Shown here piece by piece: positions 48,109 to 60,661 of a stretch of DNA of 64,000 nucleotides. This DNA is from Rusavskia elegans. Taxonomy: Eukaryota > Ascomycota > Lecanoromycetes > Teloschistales > Teloschistaceae. The notes beneath the pieces are model-generated. The model was not told where the DNA came from. It did no database searches and saw only the letters and a list, made by a program, of their open reading frames with translations. Location: the NCBI GenBank assembly GCA_011316305.1, contig SAUG01000048.1, positions 62,001-126,000 on the forward strand, read 5' to 3'. Positions within the stretch are counted from its first letter, which is position 1. Each line of letters opens with the position of its first letter. The position numbers and the translations under genes are program-made.

Positions 48109-51100
48109 CTAGAACCCAAGTTTGCTTCCAACAACTGTAGGATCATCAATCAGCCCCAAGCCCTCGAGATTAAGGAAGGGAAGGAACACTTACACCCCAT
48201 GACCGCTTTCTTCTTCTGCTTGCTGACGAATTTGTTGACATCATCTGCCCAGTTGGAGCTACTCTCCTCCACCTTGTCCATTGAATCACCCATGATATTG
48301 AGATTCTGCGTTCGCTCCTGCATCTGCCGTTGCATATAGGCCCAGTACCCCTCGTCTTCCTTCTCACCAGACGATGAGCCTGCGGTGGCGGACCGTTTCA
48401 TGGCGCGCTGCTGCTCCTCCTCGGCTCGGCGTTGCTCAACCATTCGTTTCGAGGGTGGACGGTTGGGTCCACCGACTAAATTTCATTAGAAAGGGCTGAT
48501 TGGTGGACTGAAGGATGAAGAAACTCACTCAATGCATCCATATCTGCAGGGGTGACGTGGAGCGTCCCGGTCATCCACTGCACGTTCGAAATGGTTGGCC
48601 TCGGGGGAATGAGAGCTTCGATGTTTAGTAGCTTGTCGAGAGATCGAGTACTGGAGGATGTAAGCTAACGAATTTCCAATAACATCTTTTATATAGCACC
48701 CACAGGTCGCTACCCGTGCCCCAAACGTTCAACAAGGCTATCTCAGACGGCCCAGTCCATCCAATGATATCCCCAGTGGGCGTAACGACGGCTTCTGCAA
48801 AACGCCTGACGTCAAGGATATTACGGACGTTGGCTGACGCAATCTGCTTCAATGCAGGGATAGAGTAGATTTTAGCAGTACCATCACCAAATAGGCCCAG
48901 CAAGGCATAGCCTGCTGCTTGGTATCGAACAACCGCTGCAGAATCGCAGAAGACCTCGTCGAATGTCTTGTGGGCCCCCTTTGCTGCTGGAGGCCGGAAT
49001 ATTTTGACGCCCGACGTTGTAACAATCAGGACGACTCCGTTGATCTTATGTCCTTCTCGAAGACCAGCTACCGCTGGTTGCGTTGCTTCCGCGGGATCAC
49101 CAAGCTCCGCATCGATAGGTGCAATGGTGATAATCCGGCCTTCCAAGGCAGATGAGCCAACGAACTTGACGCCGTACCCCCCATTAGATTCTGGTAGGAG
49201 TTTGAAGGTTGCTAATCGCCCCAGGTTTGTTCCCACGAAGAGCAAGATACTCGAGTAGTCTACCTCGTAAATCAGCTAGGACATATTTTTTCCAGCAAGT
49301 TACGTACCTTCACTCTCAAGACTCATAACACCAAATTTAATGCAAGTTGGCCACTCAGCGTTCGTTTGGGCCTGGCTATTACTCCTGCGGAAGGTTCCTC
49401 GTTTGGTCTGATGTCCCAGCTCATCCAACCCAGCCTGATATATAACGGCCGGCCCTCGAAGGTCAATAACGACAAGGGTGCCATGCTGAAAGCCTGCTGC
49501 TGCAAATCCCACATCACTCATCTTCAAAGCTGTGACATGGCCCTGACCTTCGAACATAGTCAGAGGAAGTAAGCCTTCCTTGACACCGGGCTCTGCTCGA
49601 TCTTTGATACTTTCCAAGCCAAATCCTCTTGCTTCAACGTGACGTATTTCTTTGCCATAGTCCTTGTTGTGACCCCAGCGAAAGATGGCAATCTCACCGG
49701 TCCTCAAACCTACAGCGAGCTCACCAGTGGCTCCAGCCATGGACATCTTTGAGATATCCACACTGTCCGAACGCCCTACAGCTCTTGCCATATCAATTTG
49801 GATCATCTTCTGGTTCTCTATCTCATCACCGTGACCAAGATCCCACATGCGCACCATTCCATCGGCATGCGCAGCTTGCAAGATGTTCCTGTTGGCATAT
49901 CTCATCATAGAATGCTTCGCTTCAGCTCCGCCCTTCAGAATTGGCGGACCCTTAGAACGGTTCTCGACCATCCCAAGCCATCGAGTCCGCTCCACAAACG
50001 CAAGATCGATATGATTGACAAAAGGATGTACATAGCTCAAAGAGACATGTAGTTGGTTGGTTGGATTGATCGCATGACCTGAGGGGAAGCTGAGTGTCAC
50101 CAACTCTCCAGACGCAAGCAGAGCGATTACAGCGATCGGATCGTGCGATCGAGCATAGTGAGGGGATCTCCTAGGGATAAGGCAAAAGTCTACGACCTCA
50201 GCGTTAGGGGGCGTCGGAAGAGTGTGCTGTCGTTTCGGCTTCTCAAGATATTGCGACAGTACCTGCCAGGACGACGTCGTGTAGTTGGGGGTTTGACCGA
50301 GATCAATGAATGTTAGCCCCTTTTCAATCGATGTCGTAGGCGTTCCACCAGCGATGAGGAGGCCTGTGTCATCCGGGTTCTCCTTAGAACACCAAGCCAT
50401 CCGGAAGAGCGGGTACTTCAGTGCGAAGGTACCAGGAGTAGCACCCCGGATTGCTGCAGCACCTCCGGGTTCATCTACGTTGATATCTTGGATTGTTCGC
50501 GCCAGAACTTTCCGGCCGTCCTTGGGATCCCATGCTACAAGGCTTGAATCTTCGTGGCCGGTAAGCACAAAAGTGCCAGTAGGGTGCCATATCGCTTGTG
50601 TCAAGCGTGGGTATCTTCGTATGCTACTTGCGGTAGGATCAGAATCGCCACCTGGTGCACCAGGAGGAAGCTCGTATTGAAAGAATTTCGTAGCCTTGTC
50701 AACTTTGAAAGAATAGATGACAGCACCCGCATTATAGCCTATCAATAGACTCCCAATATCGCGAGGATGCAAGGCTAGGGTTATCACTGAAGTGAGTCGT
50801 GACTTTGGGTATTGCTGCCTCCAAAGGTTTGGTATCCTCAAGGGAGCCGGGTGTTGTCGGTCCAAGTCGTATGCAACAATCTCTCCTTGATCATGCTTCA
50901 GCGATAAGGATAATGCACCACAATCTCGGCACGCTTACACACCATTTTGAAGCCCGACCAGGGCAAAGTCTAGGGTTGGATCTGTGAGTAGAGCGGTCAC
51001 ACTTCCTGGTGGAGTGTAGGTGAATAGAATGCGTGAGCTCTCCAGAGAAAAGATGGAAAGTTCATTCTTCGAGTCGACGCAGACAATCTTATCGGCGACA

Positions 51101-51426
51101 AACTGGATGGACTTGACTGAAGATTTCCTCGGTAATGGCAGTACAACGGAAACACGGTTTTGCCCGAAGACATAGATCTGCCCACCTCCAAATTGGGTAT
51201 CATTTGTACCAACGGCGAGGAGGGATTGGACTGGGTCGTATGCTAGGGCACTGATCTGAGAATTGATTCCATAGCGAGCGACCTACAGTTGGATCAGCCG
51301 GTCAGATGCAGCTACTCTGCTAATTTGTCCTGTCAATACCTCATCTATCGCGAAGAGCTGCGGGTCCAGTCCCGCTGAAAAGTCTCTTTGTATTCCGGCT
51401 TGCTTACCACGAAGAAGATGGGCCAT
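48109..51426 (-). CDS. Sro7/Lgl/tomosyn-family WD40 exocytosis protein
   Basis: Family members bind the plasma-membrane t-SNARE Sec9/SNAP-25 and the Rab Sec4, linking vesicle tethering to SNARE assembly in polarised exocytosis. Predicted exons (minus) are 51426-51340, 51282-50943, 50885-49308, 49259-48704, 48650-48529, 48475-48194 and 48134-48109; introns are 48-59 nt and phases agree at every join. The protein is 996 aa. It starts MAHLLRGKQAGIQRDFSAGL and carries tandem WD-like blades (for example ALAYDPVQSLLAVGTNDTQ, and later WHPTGTFVLTGHEDSSLVAW). Near residue 895 comes the family signature DALIGGPNRPPSKRM, then an R-SNARE-like tail (about 925-990: EGYWAYMQRQMQERTQNLN ... NKFVSKQKKKAVMG). 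The last 26-nt exon gives a family-like ending FVGSKLGF. It shares a divergent promoter with pyruvate decarboxylase. Confidence 0.93.
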
Positions 51427-51722
51427 TTGTGATGTTATTGATCATGTTGGCCTCATAGCTCTAGCCTGCACTGGTCTGCACTCAGCCAACGGTTGTAATA
51501 GATGTCCGAAAGAAGAAGGAACAGCCGGCTGATCTTAATGCACGGCGGGAGGGTCGATCTCCCGTCTTGGCAGCGACGTCACATCGGTGTTTGTTCCGCG
51601 AATATCCGAATTCGTCTCGTCATTGTCCATGGTCTTCTTCGCCCAAGAAATGTCGGGTGACAACTCTTCAATCCTAAGCCTATCCCGCCACGAAACCTAG
51701 CTCATCTACGAATTCTACTCCA
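51427..51722. promoter_or_regulatory. Shared divergent promoter, Sro7-type gene and pdc
   Basis: 296 bp separate the two ATGs. It must hold both 5' leaders and promoters. The side nearest pdc is C/T-rich on the plus strand (about 51660-51722), typical of a fungal leader. No TATA box was seen. Confidence 0.55.
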
Positions 51723-53660
51723 ATGGCTTCAGACATTCGAACATCAGAGTTGAAAGAGCCAGTCGATGTTGCCGAGTATCTTTTTCGAAGACTCCATGAA
51801 GTCGGAATAAGAGGCGTTCATGGTGTTCCAGGAGACTATAATCTTGTACTGAGACCGCTTCGCAAAGCCCATCAGAATGAACACTGACTTCTGGTAGGTG
51901 GCTTTAGATTACATTCCCAGAGCCGGTCTGAACTGGGTTGGGAACGTCAACGAGCTCAACGCAGGTATCCACGTCGGATTGCACTCTGAGGCCATTTACT
52001 GACTGGTACAAAAGGCTATGCTGCAGACGGCTATGCTCGCATAAAAGGGATCTCAGCCGTCGTCACCACCTTCGGCGTCGGTGAGTTGAGTCTTCTCAAT
52101 GCTATTGCGGGCGCCTACTCAGAATATGTTCCCATCGTCCACATTGTCGGCACGCCTTCGACTCTATCACAAAAAGATGGCATGCTACTCCACCACACGC
52201 TTGGTAATGGTAACTTCGAGGTTTTCTCGGAGATGAGCAAGAATATCTCTTGCGCCATGGCCAAATTGAACGACCCCCATGAGGCGGCGACATTAATCGA
52301 CAATGCCATCCGGGAGTGCTGGGTCCTGTCGCGGCCTGTGTACATTACATTACCTACCGATATGGTGCAGAAGAAAGTAGAGGGTGAGAGACTCAAGAAG
52401 CCAATCGATCTCAATCACCCTCCCAATCAGGCCGAAAAGGAGGACTATGTCGTTGACGTCGTACTGAAATACCTCCATGCGGCCAAGAATCCAATCATCC
52501 TGGTCGATGCTTGCGCCCAAAGACACAGAGTCCTCGACGAAGTGCATGAGCTCATTGAAAAATCAAATCTCCCCACATTCGTTGCACCAATGGGCAAAGG
52601 GGCCGTTAACGAGACCCTACCGAATTACGGCGGCGTCTACGCTGGTGACGGAAGCAACGAAGGTGTCCGCGACCGCGTTGAATCATCGGATCTTATCCTG
52701 AGCATCGGCGCCATCAAATCGGATTTTAATACGGCAGGGTTCACATACCGCATAAGCCAGCTCTCTACTATCGATTTCCACAGCGATTACGTTCGCGTCA
52801 AGTATTCTGAGTACCCTGGTGTGCGTATGCAAGGTGTTCTGAAGGAAGTCGTTGCAAAGATGGGCAAGCTCAATATCCAACCTGGACCAACAGCTTCAAA
52901 TAAAATTGCACAAGAAGACAAAAAGATGTCAAATAACGAAGTCATCAGCCACGATTGGCTATGGCCAAGAGTCGGTCAATGGCTTCAACCTGACGACATC
53001 GTCATCACAGAAACCGGCACCGCAAACTTTGGTATCTGGGAGACCAAGTTCCCCAAAGGCGTGTCCGCATTATCTCAAGTCTTATGGGGCTCGATAGGCT
53101 ACTCTGTGGGCGCATGCCAAGGTGCAGCTCTGGCAGCAAAGGAGATGGGTAATCGTCGGACAGTTCTCTTCGTAGGCGACGGTTCGTTCGAATTGACCGC
53201 ACAGGAAGTCAGCACCATGATCCGTCAAGGCCTCAACCCTATCATGTGAGTTCCGCGCTGCTCTTGACCCGTAGTCTAATATCGGTGTCTACATCTGTGC
53301 CCCATATCTACATCCCAAATCTCTATCCTGTAATCTGCCCCAGGCTAACAATCCCCCAGCTTCCTCATCAACAACGAAGGCTACACCATCGAACGCTACA
53401 TCCACGGCTTTGAAGCCTCCTACAACGACATTTCCCAATGGAAATACACCGACCTCATACCCACATTCGGCGGCACCTCCGAGAACTCGAAAACCTACCA
53501 GGTGAAAACGAAACAGGAAGCCGAAGATCTGTTCAACGATAAGGAGTTCGCACTGGCAGGGAAACTCCAGTTCGTGGAACTGTTTATGCCCAAGGAGGAT
53601 GCGCCTAAGGCGCTGAAACTGACGGCTGAGGCGAGCGCGAAGAACAATGCTAAGCAGTAA
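51723..53660 (+). CDS. Pyruvate decarboxylase
   Basis: A thiamine-diphosphate enzyme converting pyruvate to acetaldehyde and CO2 in the cytosol, the first step of ethanol fermentation. Exons are 51723-51845, 51898-51964, 52015-53245 and 53360-53660; introns are 52, 50 and 114 nt. The protein is 573 aa, the normal length. The N-terminal block [11 protein letters not shown] is followed by the cofactor-activating Glu (about E60 in [16 protein letters not shown]), the active-site His pair (about H123-H124 in GMLLHHTLG), the Mg/ThDP motif GDGSFEL (about 451) running to [11 protein letters not shown], and the second catalytic Glu (about E480). All expected catalytic residues are present, so it should be active. 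Indolepyruvate decarboxylase is the main alternative. It is divergent from the Sro7-type gene. Confidence 0.95.
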
Positions 53661-54352
53661 TGGGAGGAATGGATGTGCTTCTCCGCTCCGTCTGTGATGT
53701 TTGTGATGTCTGAGTACGAGAGTGAAAATAATTCATAATGAACGATTAGATGATATCGGCTCCGCTCCACTAAGGTACTGCCCGCAGTCATCTCTGGTTC
53801 AATATCAGCATCTTTATCATCGTGAGATCCAGGGTTGATTCGAGGAATTCGAATGTCACTAGCATATGTTATAAGTCATTGATCGTTCTTTTGTCACCTT
53901 TCGTGGTACTGAGATACCATGTCACTACTTCCCATCAAAAGAACGTATCTAGCAGTCATATCAAAGTATTCAGACAACCTTTAGAACGATATCCTATATC
54001 GAGGTAAAGTATCGACTGTCAATCATGATCTGCCAAGTTGCAATGGTTTCGAAAGCTTTCTTTGTGCAAGAGCTAGTATTGTAACGCCTCTAGGTTTGTC
54101 CGGCAACGCTGTACGCATGAAGCCTCCTCGCTCGAAGACGAAACTATCGATAGAATAAAACCTGGTATAATCGCCGCCCCTTGCCAAATGCCTTTTCCAG
54201 AACCCATAAATTACAGCCGTGTCCACATCCATGTCCATGTCCATGTCCCTGTCCCTTCGACCGGGCGGGGGTAGGTCATCCGATACCTCGACTGCCAGCC
54301 ACATCAGATGTCCCACCAGTGCATGGGATAACTTATTCATCTCAATCCACCA
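53661..54352. other. Convergent intergenic region
   Basis: About 690 bp between pdc and the lectin-like gene, holding both 3' ends. An imperfect hexamer array (ccatgt/ccctgt, about 54228-54262) is the only structure seen. Open frames here are short and overlap the array. Confidence 0.5.
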
Positions 54353-56335
54353 TCATAACAACCACCTCAGCCACCTCCTGGATTTCGAATCCTTCGGCTC
54401 AGGGAAAGTGTTGTCACTCCCTAGAGGTATATTTCTTGGGCTCGCAGCGGTCCAGTTTGGGACTCTCAAGTCCCTGCTGACCTGCTCCAAACTCCTGTAC
54501 CCCGACACGCTGTCTGCACTCGCTGGTCTGCTTCCCACCACTTCGTCGGCGTAGAATAAGAAAACACTCCTGGGGAGCTTGGGATCTTGGGCCCGGGTTA
54601 TGCTTGCTGCGATGGGGGAGTAGGGAGATGTGCCTTCGTGCGAAGTGAGGGCGGGTCTGGCGGCGAGTGGTTCGGAAAGGTTGAACGACTCCTGGGGAAA
54701 ATTGGAGAGCAGGCCGCCACCAGGGACGCCCGTTACCTTAAGTTCACGGACACCGATCTCGCCAATGCTGGAGGGGTGGTAGATGTAGACAGTACCGTTG
54801 TCAGAAGTGACCGCGAGGTCGGCATTGTTTTGGGGGAGTAAGTTGGTGAGCGTGAAACCTGTGGTGAACGGTCAGTCTATCTGGAAGCCCCGGGAGCAAT
54901 GACATGTGGTTTGATATTGCAGGGACGTACCATTGTTGTAAAGGCCCTGAGGATCGGAAATGTTGAGGTACGACTCTTGGAGAGTCAAATTGCCGATGGA
55001 GAAATACAGGCGCAATAGCCTATTTTGCTCGTCGACAGTTGCGGCAATATGTGAATTGGGATATACATTGGGAATGACTTGGCCTATTTTCCAGTTGTCT
55101 GTCTCTCTAGTCCAAATCCATTCCTGCACCCAATTGGTTCCATTGCTTGATGATCGATGATAGAAGAACCGAGTTCCGGCACCATTCGCAAAGATGTCGG
55201 AGTAAACAGCGGCCATGCGGTAGCCATCGAATTGGTTGATGGGATCAAGATTCTGGGCATCTTTCGGCAGTGTGGTGCTGCCGGCAAGTTGAAGGCCGTT
55301 CTTGTTGAACGTTCCAGGCTCCCAATTCGTTTTGGTGTCACTGAGAGCTTTCCTTTTCTCCTGGATATAACCATTCGTGCCGACATAGAACATTTGACCC
55401 TGTCAAGAATATTCAATTTGAGCGCAAAAGGCCTGGTTTATGAGATTTGCGTACCGTTCGTGCGGAACCATTCATGTAAGTAATCGTTGCAAGGCCAGTG
55501 TTGTTAACAGCATCCGTGAAGATTGGACTGCAAGAGTTGATGAGCATTCTGACGTAGTTGGCTGATTCTTCTGGTAGTGGACTCACTGAGCAGGGCCCCA
55601 CGCATCGAGATTCCTGTCAGAAACCGCTTCCTTAATGTTGCCCAGGACCGATTGGAAATAGACGCGGAAGATTTGTTGATTGTTTGACCCCTCGTATGAG
55701 ACTACGTTTATTGGCGAGCCCGTAACTACATCGCCGGGTCTGTTGGGGAATTATCAGTCTGCCCGGCTTTTGATACGGATCGTAGCTGACTTACTCAACA
55801 GGAACATTGGGGTTGCTCGGAACAGCAGCCGGAGCGGGCCCTGGATCAGGACTTGGCTTTGTTGAATGTCTTGTCCCTCCAACCACGCCACCAACTACAG
55901 CGGCCAGAATGACCAGAGCCAGTACGATACCGAACATTAACCAGAAGAGCCCCCTCCTCAAGCCACATATTCGGCGAGTCCGAAGCTCGGGTGGTGAGCC
56001 CATAGGATGGTTGAAGCCTTTTGGATGTGGACCTCGAGGTGACAGTGCGCCCATACTCGTATCCGTCGTTGGCGATGATTGAGGTACCTCATGAGCGTCA
56101 ATCATCTGCTTCTCGTTCAGGTACCGTTTGTTCTCCTCCTCATACTGCCATCTCTTCAAGTCTGGTAATGGCTTGGTGTGGTCGAGATGCTTTTCCGAGC
56201 CGTCTCCCGCTCGAGTATCCAGCTCGAGGCCTTCATAATCCCTCCTGGTGGTAGACGGTCGCTATGCTCGACTTAGCTTACACTGGAGGTATTGTTTCTC
56301 CGTGTGCTTACCTTCTCTGGAGGATATTCGGCCAT
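54353..56335 (-). CDS. Membrane-anchored fucose-lectin-like beta-propeller protein
   Basis: Predicted exons (minus) are 56335-56312, 56261-55795, 55739-55587, 55527-55455, 55399-54931 and 54858-54353; introns are 50-72 nt and phases are consistent. The protein is 563 aa. It starts MAEYPPEK, then has a roughly 100-residue hydrophilic, Pro-rich N-terminus and one hydrophobic segment at about 113-137 (LFWLMFGIVLALVILAAVVG) preceded by Arg residues, which predicts a type II protein with the C-terminal domain outside. That domain (about 160-480) resembles fungal fucose-specific lectins: repeated blade-like units such as IFRVYFQS...GNIKEAV, GQMFYVGTNGYIQEKRK and HIAATVDEQNRLLRLYF, with several N-x-S/T sites. 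A basic/Trp C-terminus (RRWLRWLL) ends it. The ligand is not shown; assignment is by pattern only. Confidence 0.75.
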
Positions 56336-58340
56336 GCTGGGAGACCTGCTCACACTTCCGAATGATCAAAGGGCTTGATGACACGGATCTTCAACATGAA
56401 TACCACGAGGGGAAGCGGTACAAAGTACATGCAAGATGCATAGCCAGAAGAACGACAAATTCCTCGAGAGGATGATAATGCCTCAGTTGCGCAGGCCCAA
56501 GTCACATGTATCTGTGGGTCCTTTAAGCATTGAGGCGCGCAAAAGAGAGTTAGACAATCCGCCGGCGATTGCTTGGACTTGTGTTTTGCCGGTGCTTCAG
56601 CCTTCAGATGCCCAGCAATAGTACCAGCGGGCCTGTTACCAGACCCTGTCGGCAATCAGGGTCGCCTTGACGTGAAGATCATTGACTCGTGGCGATGCAG
56701 CTCCGTGGTGCGCGAGCTTCCGTTTGGACTGTTTCAGATGGCAGCATAATCGAGGTACAAATGGTAAGGATGTAGGGATTTAGGTTGCATTTAGGTTGAG
56801 ACGGCAGAGATGCGTGGTGTGACTGGTCGACGTCGCACTGCATGATTTGTGTTCTAGAAGGAAAACGCCGCATTTCCGCACCCGAGGGATCGATGATGTT
56901 CCTGTTCCCCAGACACGGATGACGCTAGCATGCCGCAATACGAGGCGGAAGCGGCTGGAGAGTTAGCGGAGAAGGGCCAGCGGTGGTCGCCATTGGACAG
57001 CAGACCAACGGAGGGGTGTAGAGTAGGCCGCGGCGAGCCAGTAGTGCGAGTTCATCGAGGTGGGTGGGTTGAGAAAATCTCCGCCGTTGATGTCCCATTG
57101 CATTGTCAGAACTGGGTGAAGCGTTGCTGGAGGGGGTGAGCACGGAGAATTTGGTCGATCGATTGATGCGCGTGGAGGTGATATCGCAAGGTTGTTGGTT
57201 GGGAAGGAAGCACCAGAGGACGTTGATCGAATAGCAACGGTGCGCTTATATAGCGATCGCCTAACGGTATTCCAGACGGTACCTTAGTGCCGCAGCCGGT
57301 CGAGCATCATCACCAACAGCTCCCATCCTCGGCCTTGAAGCACCCCATGGAGGAAGCCTTAACTTCATTCTTCCTGGTCAGCTTCGGAACATTTTCTTGT
57401 AGACGCTTTGGTGTGACGCGAGGCCATGCGAACTATCACACCACTCCCACACCCTTCAACTCGATTTTTTCCACGCTATCACTCATCATTACCCCTACAT
57501 GAACTCTCAAACACCCCTGAGGCGCCCGGCCATTCTGCAGATTCCGTTACACCATGCTTAGCACCACGTAGGCTCATCGCAGCATGCGAGGCTAACAATG
57601 CATGGAAACCGAAAAGGCCCCAAATTCTTCCTGCATTATTTTGCTCTGGCCAATGGGATTTGTCTGAGACGACAGTTAGCTTCCAGCATTTGGTCGTGCA
57701 AGCCTTTCGCTTGTCTTTGCTCTGTAAGCCATGAAAGGAATAGTCCGCTCCAAGATCGAACTCAACGAATCGTGATAACCTGTCGATGTACGAAAGACTC
57801 GTGTGATACGAGTCGCCGAATTGTTGAGATGGTAATTAGCAATGGTCCTTCGTCACACGCCCCAAGCCAGCACGTACGTAACGTAAGGCCCGGCAACGGT
57901 TGACATAACAATTATGCCCCTTTAAGGATAACCTTTCCTAATCAACAATGACAAATGCCAGATGTGGGTGAACCGTCTTCGGGAGGGATATGTCTGGCGA
58001 TTCCATGAATAGGAACAAAGGACTCCTATTGACTGAGCCACAACGCCTGAGGAAACAGAATATGCCGACCCAATGACAACAGCCAAAGTGTATAAACACG
58101 GGACGTCTGAGCCGGTGTCAGCCTGACGTTGCGTGGTGGGTTTGGGATAGAGCGGGATGAAAACCAGATTGTAGTGGCGACGCAGAGGCGATCAAACGAG
58201 CCTTGGTGGTCTGTCTCGTCTCATGATTATCCCCTTCTCAACGATAGCAGGCCGACACCCTCTATTCTCCGTGGAACCAGGTGGCTTTGAACAACCAAAA
58301 TCCGTGGAGGCAGTAAAGTAAAGCATACCGACGGAGTTGA
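56336..58340. other. Two-kilobase intergenic region
   Basis: Long for this neighbourhood. It must hold the lectin-like gene's promoter (left side) and the 3' end of the SGT1-type gene (right side). A TATA-like cttatatagcg is at about 57245. Several 60-120 codon frames exist on both strands (for example 57426-57734 plus, 56925-57143 minus), but none looks like a conserved protein. A small unrecognised gene is possible. Confidence 0.4.
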
Positions 58341-60216
58341 TCACGTCACGGTGAATTGACTAAGAAGCTCTTTGGCGCGTTCAAAGTCGATATCGAGTTC
58401 GCCATCATCATCCGAAGAGGATTGATCCTGACGAGCTTCCTGTAGGCTGGAACTTTCCGAAGTAGCTGCATCTCCGTTGCTCGCCGCCAGTGAAGGAACC
58501 GACTTCTCGCCACTGGTCTTGCCATGCTGTGGAGGCGCGAGTGAAAGAGCTCCAACATCAAGCAATTCAGCTTCCATTTCATGCATCACCTTACGGATCT
58601 CTTTGGCTTCGTCACCGCCATCGCTCTCAGCACTACTCATAGGGACCGAGTCTCCGTTCAGAGAACTGCCCGTTGTCCCTGTGGCCGGAAGCCCCATCAT
58701 TTCTCTCATCATCGAGGTGAAACGGTCTTCATCGAAATCAAGCTCTTTCTCATTGTCTTCATCCTCACTTTCAGCGCTTGTGGGTGAGTCAAGGCTATCA
58801 GAGTCGTTGTCGTTATCCATATTATCGAGGTAGTCTGCATCTTGAACTTCGTCATCATCTTCGTCACGGAACTTCTCAAACATTGAGACCATTCTCCTCA
58901 GGTTCTCCAGGGCTGTTTTATCCCCAAACCCTGCCCTCTTTCCATTTGGGTTTGGATCACCTTTTCCTGACAGCTCCTTTTCAAACTCATCAAAGTCGAC
59001 GTCGAGCCAGCTCTCGTCATCAACCCTCGACTCCCATTTTGAGATATCCTGATCCGAAGGCAGATTCTCCTCGCCTGCAATCAGATCCTCCAGAAGAAGA
59101 TTGATCTCGCGAACTGGCTTCTTGTCGACGTTCTGCGGATCAGACATGAGCATCTCGAATCCACACGTGACCTTCATTCCCATCTGATATCCTGTCTGAC
59201 TGAGTATACTGGGCGCTTTTCCGATGAAAGTGGTCCATGCTCGTGGTGTCTCAAAATCCTGGCCTTTTAACTGGGCAAAACCAACCTTGGTGAACTTGGT
59301 TGAAACTGTCACAAAATCTTCCGGCGGAAACAATAGCTTTGAATGTCCCAGAGACTGCAACGGCCGAAGCGCGATTGGGTCTCGGAGGTAAAAAGCTTCT
59401 ACTGCAGGACTTATATAGGCCGCTTTCTCATGGAGAACGTACGCGAGTTTTCGTGGTATGGTAATCAAACCTTGGTGAAGGCTATCCTGTATTTGTGCAG
59501 GATATTTTCTCATGCGATAGTAGGCCTCTGACTCGATTGCTGGAACGTGGAGAAGGTCAGTCCTTCTTTTTTGGATAAAAATTAGTGCATCTTCTGCGGT
59601 AAGGCCCCCTGCATGTACGTTGTCCTTTTGCCGCTCCTCCGGGATGATCAGCAATCTTCCATTGCTGATCCATACCTAGTCCTGTGAGTTAAATTTCAGA
59701 TATGGTTTGCGAGCACGACAATACTGACCCTGTTGTCTGCGACCTCCGGGTTGACCCACTTGGGGAGAGCATCTGCTGCCTCCACGAGCAAGAATTCGCC
59801 ATCGGAATCAACAACCCGAATCCAACTCTGTGGAAATTGTTTGCTAAGTTCTCGGAGAAGGTAAACAATTAGCCACTCGTCTTCTATAGAGTCACCGAAG
59901 TTCGTCCGACCATGCAGAAAGCTGAGACCTTCAGGTATCAGCCAAGATGAGAATTAAGATCCTACGTGCACCTACCATCCTGTTGCTTAAGCTCCAGGCG
60001 GAACTCTTCCCGTTGCCAGATGAAGTCCTTGAGCAGGTCCTTACATAGGGTAGTTGCAGCTGCTTGCACTTTTCGAAGCTGTGCTCTAACTTCGAGATGA
60101 CTGAGATCGGCGTCGATTATGTATAAAGTGTATTGAATACAGTCATCCGGAAGTATTTTTGGAAACCCGTCGAAACCTTCACCAAACCACTTGAAGCCGT
60201 TTGATGGGCCTACCAT
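58341..60216 (-). CDS. SGT1/ecdysoneless-family protein
   Basis: This is the family of yeast-complementing human SGT1 (ecdysoneless), linked to transcription and pre-mRNA splicing; it is distinct from the Hsp90 co-chaperone also called Sgt1. Exons (minus) are 60216-59976, 59928-59729 and 59675-58341; introns are 47 and 53 nt. The protein is 591 aa. The start at 60216 (MVGPSNGFKWFGEGFDGFP) fits the family; the frame is open further upstream but without an ATG. Conserved stretches are DDCIQYTLYIID, LHGRTNFGDSIEDEWLIVYL, FPQSWIRVVDSDGEFLLVEA, NPEVADNRVWISNGRLLIIP and YYRMRKYPAQI. The second half is strongly acidic, with a DVDFDEFEKEL block and a Met-rich MMREMMGLP motif, and ends GELDIDFERAKELLSQF, all as in fungal members. 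Divergent from the spindle-pole gene. Confidence 0.93.
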
Positions 60217-60661
60217 ACTGTCGGTACACGACTTGAAGCAAAACAAGGCCTGACGCCCGGAGTGGTTTATAAGTCTGCAATCATCCTACCGTTCGTAGCA
60301 AGCCTCCTTTGACGCGGCAACAGCAGCAAGCTAGGCTGGAAATATCTATCGATTGATACACCCAGTCAATGGCCAAAGCTGTCAGTAAGAAGATTTGATA
60401 GTGAGATTCACTTCGCCGCCTGAACCTGAATTCACGACAGATCTTCTTGACCAGTGACGGATTTTGCCAAGCACAAACACGTGACCAGGCAATGCGGCTC
60501 AAACAAAGTTGTTGTAGCGCGAACCCGACGCGTCATTCCGTCAACAACGGTCTTTTTGAACTTCATCGCAGCATATGATTGTAAACATGGATTACTAAGT
60601 TTACAACCCGGATAATCTGCGTGTTGAAATTACAGTGGATGGAATTCGTCATCGAATTATC
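60217..60661. promoter_or_regulatory. Shared divergent promoter, SGT1-type and spindle-pole genes
   Basis: 445 bp between two ATGs on opposite strands. No TATA box was recognised. A small 5' exon of either gene cannot be excluded here. Confidence 0.5.

Noticed and set aside
57426..57734. A 102-aa gene in the 2-kb intergenic region.
   Set aside because: No conserved features, and similar-length frames occur on both strands there.
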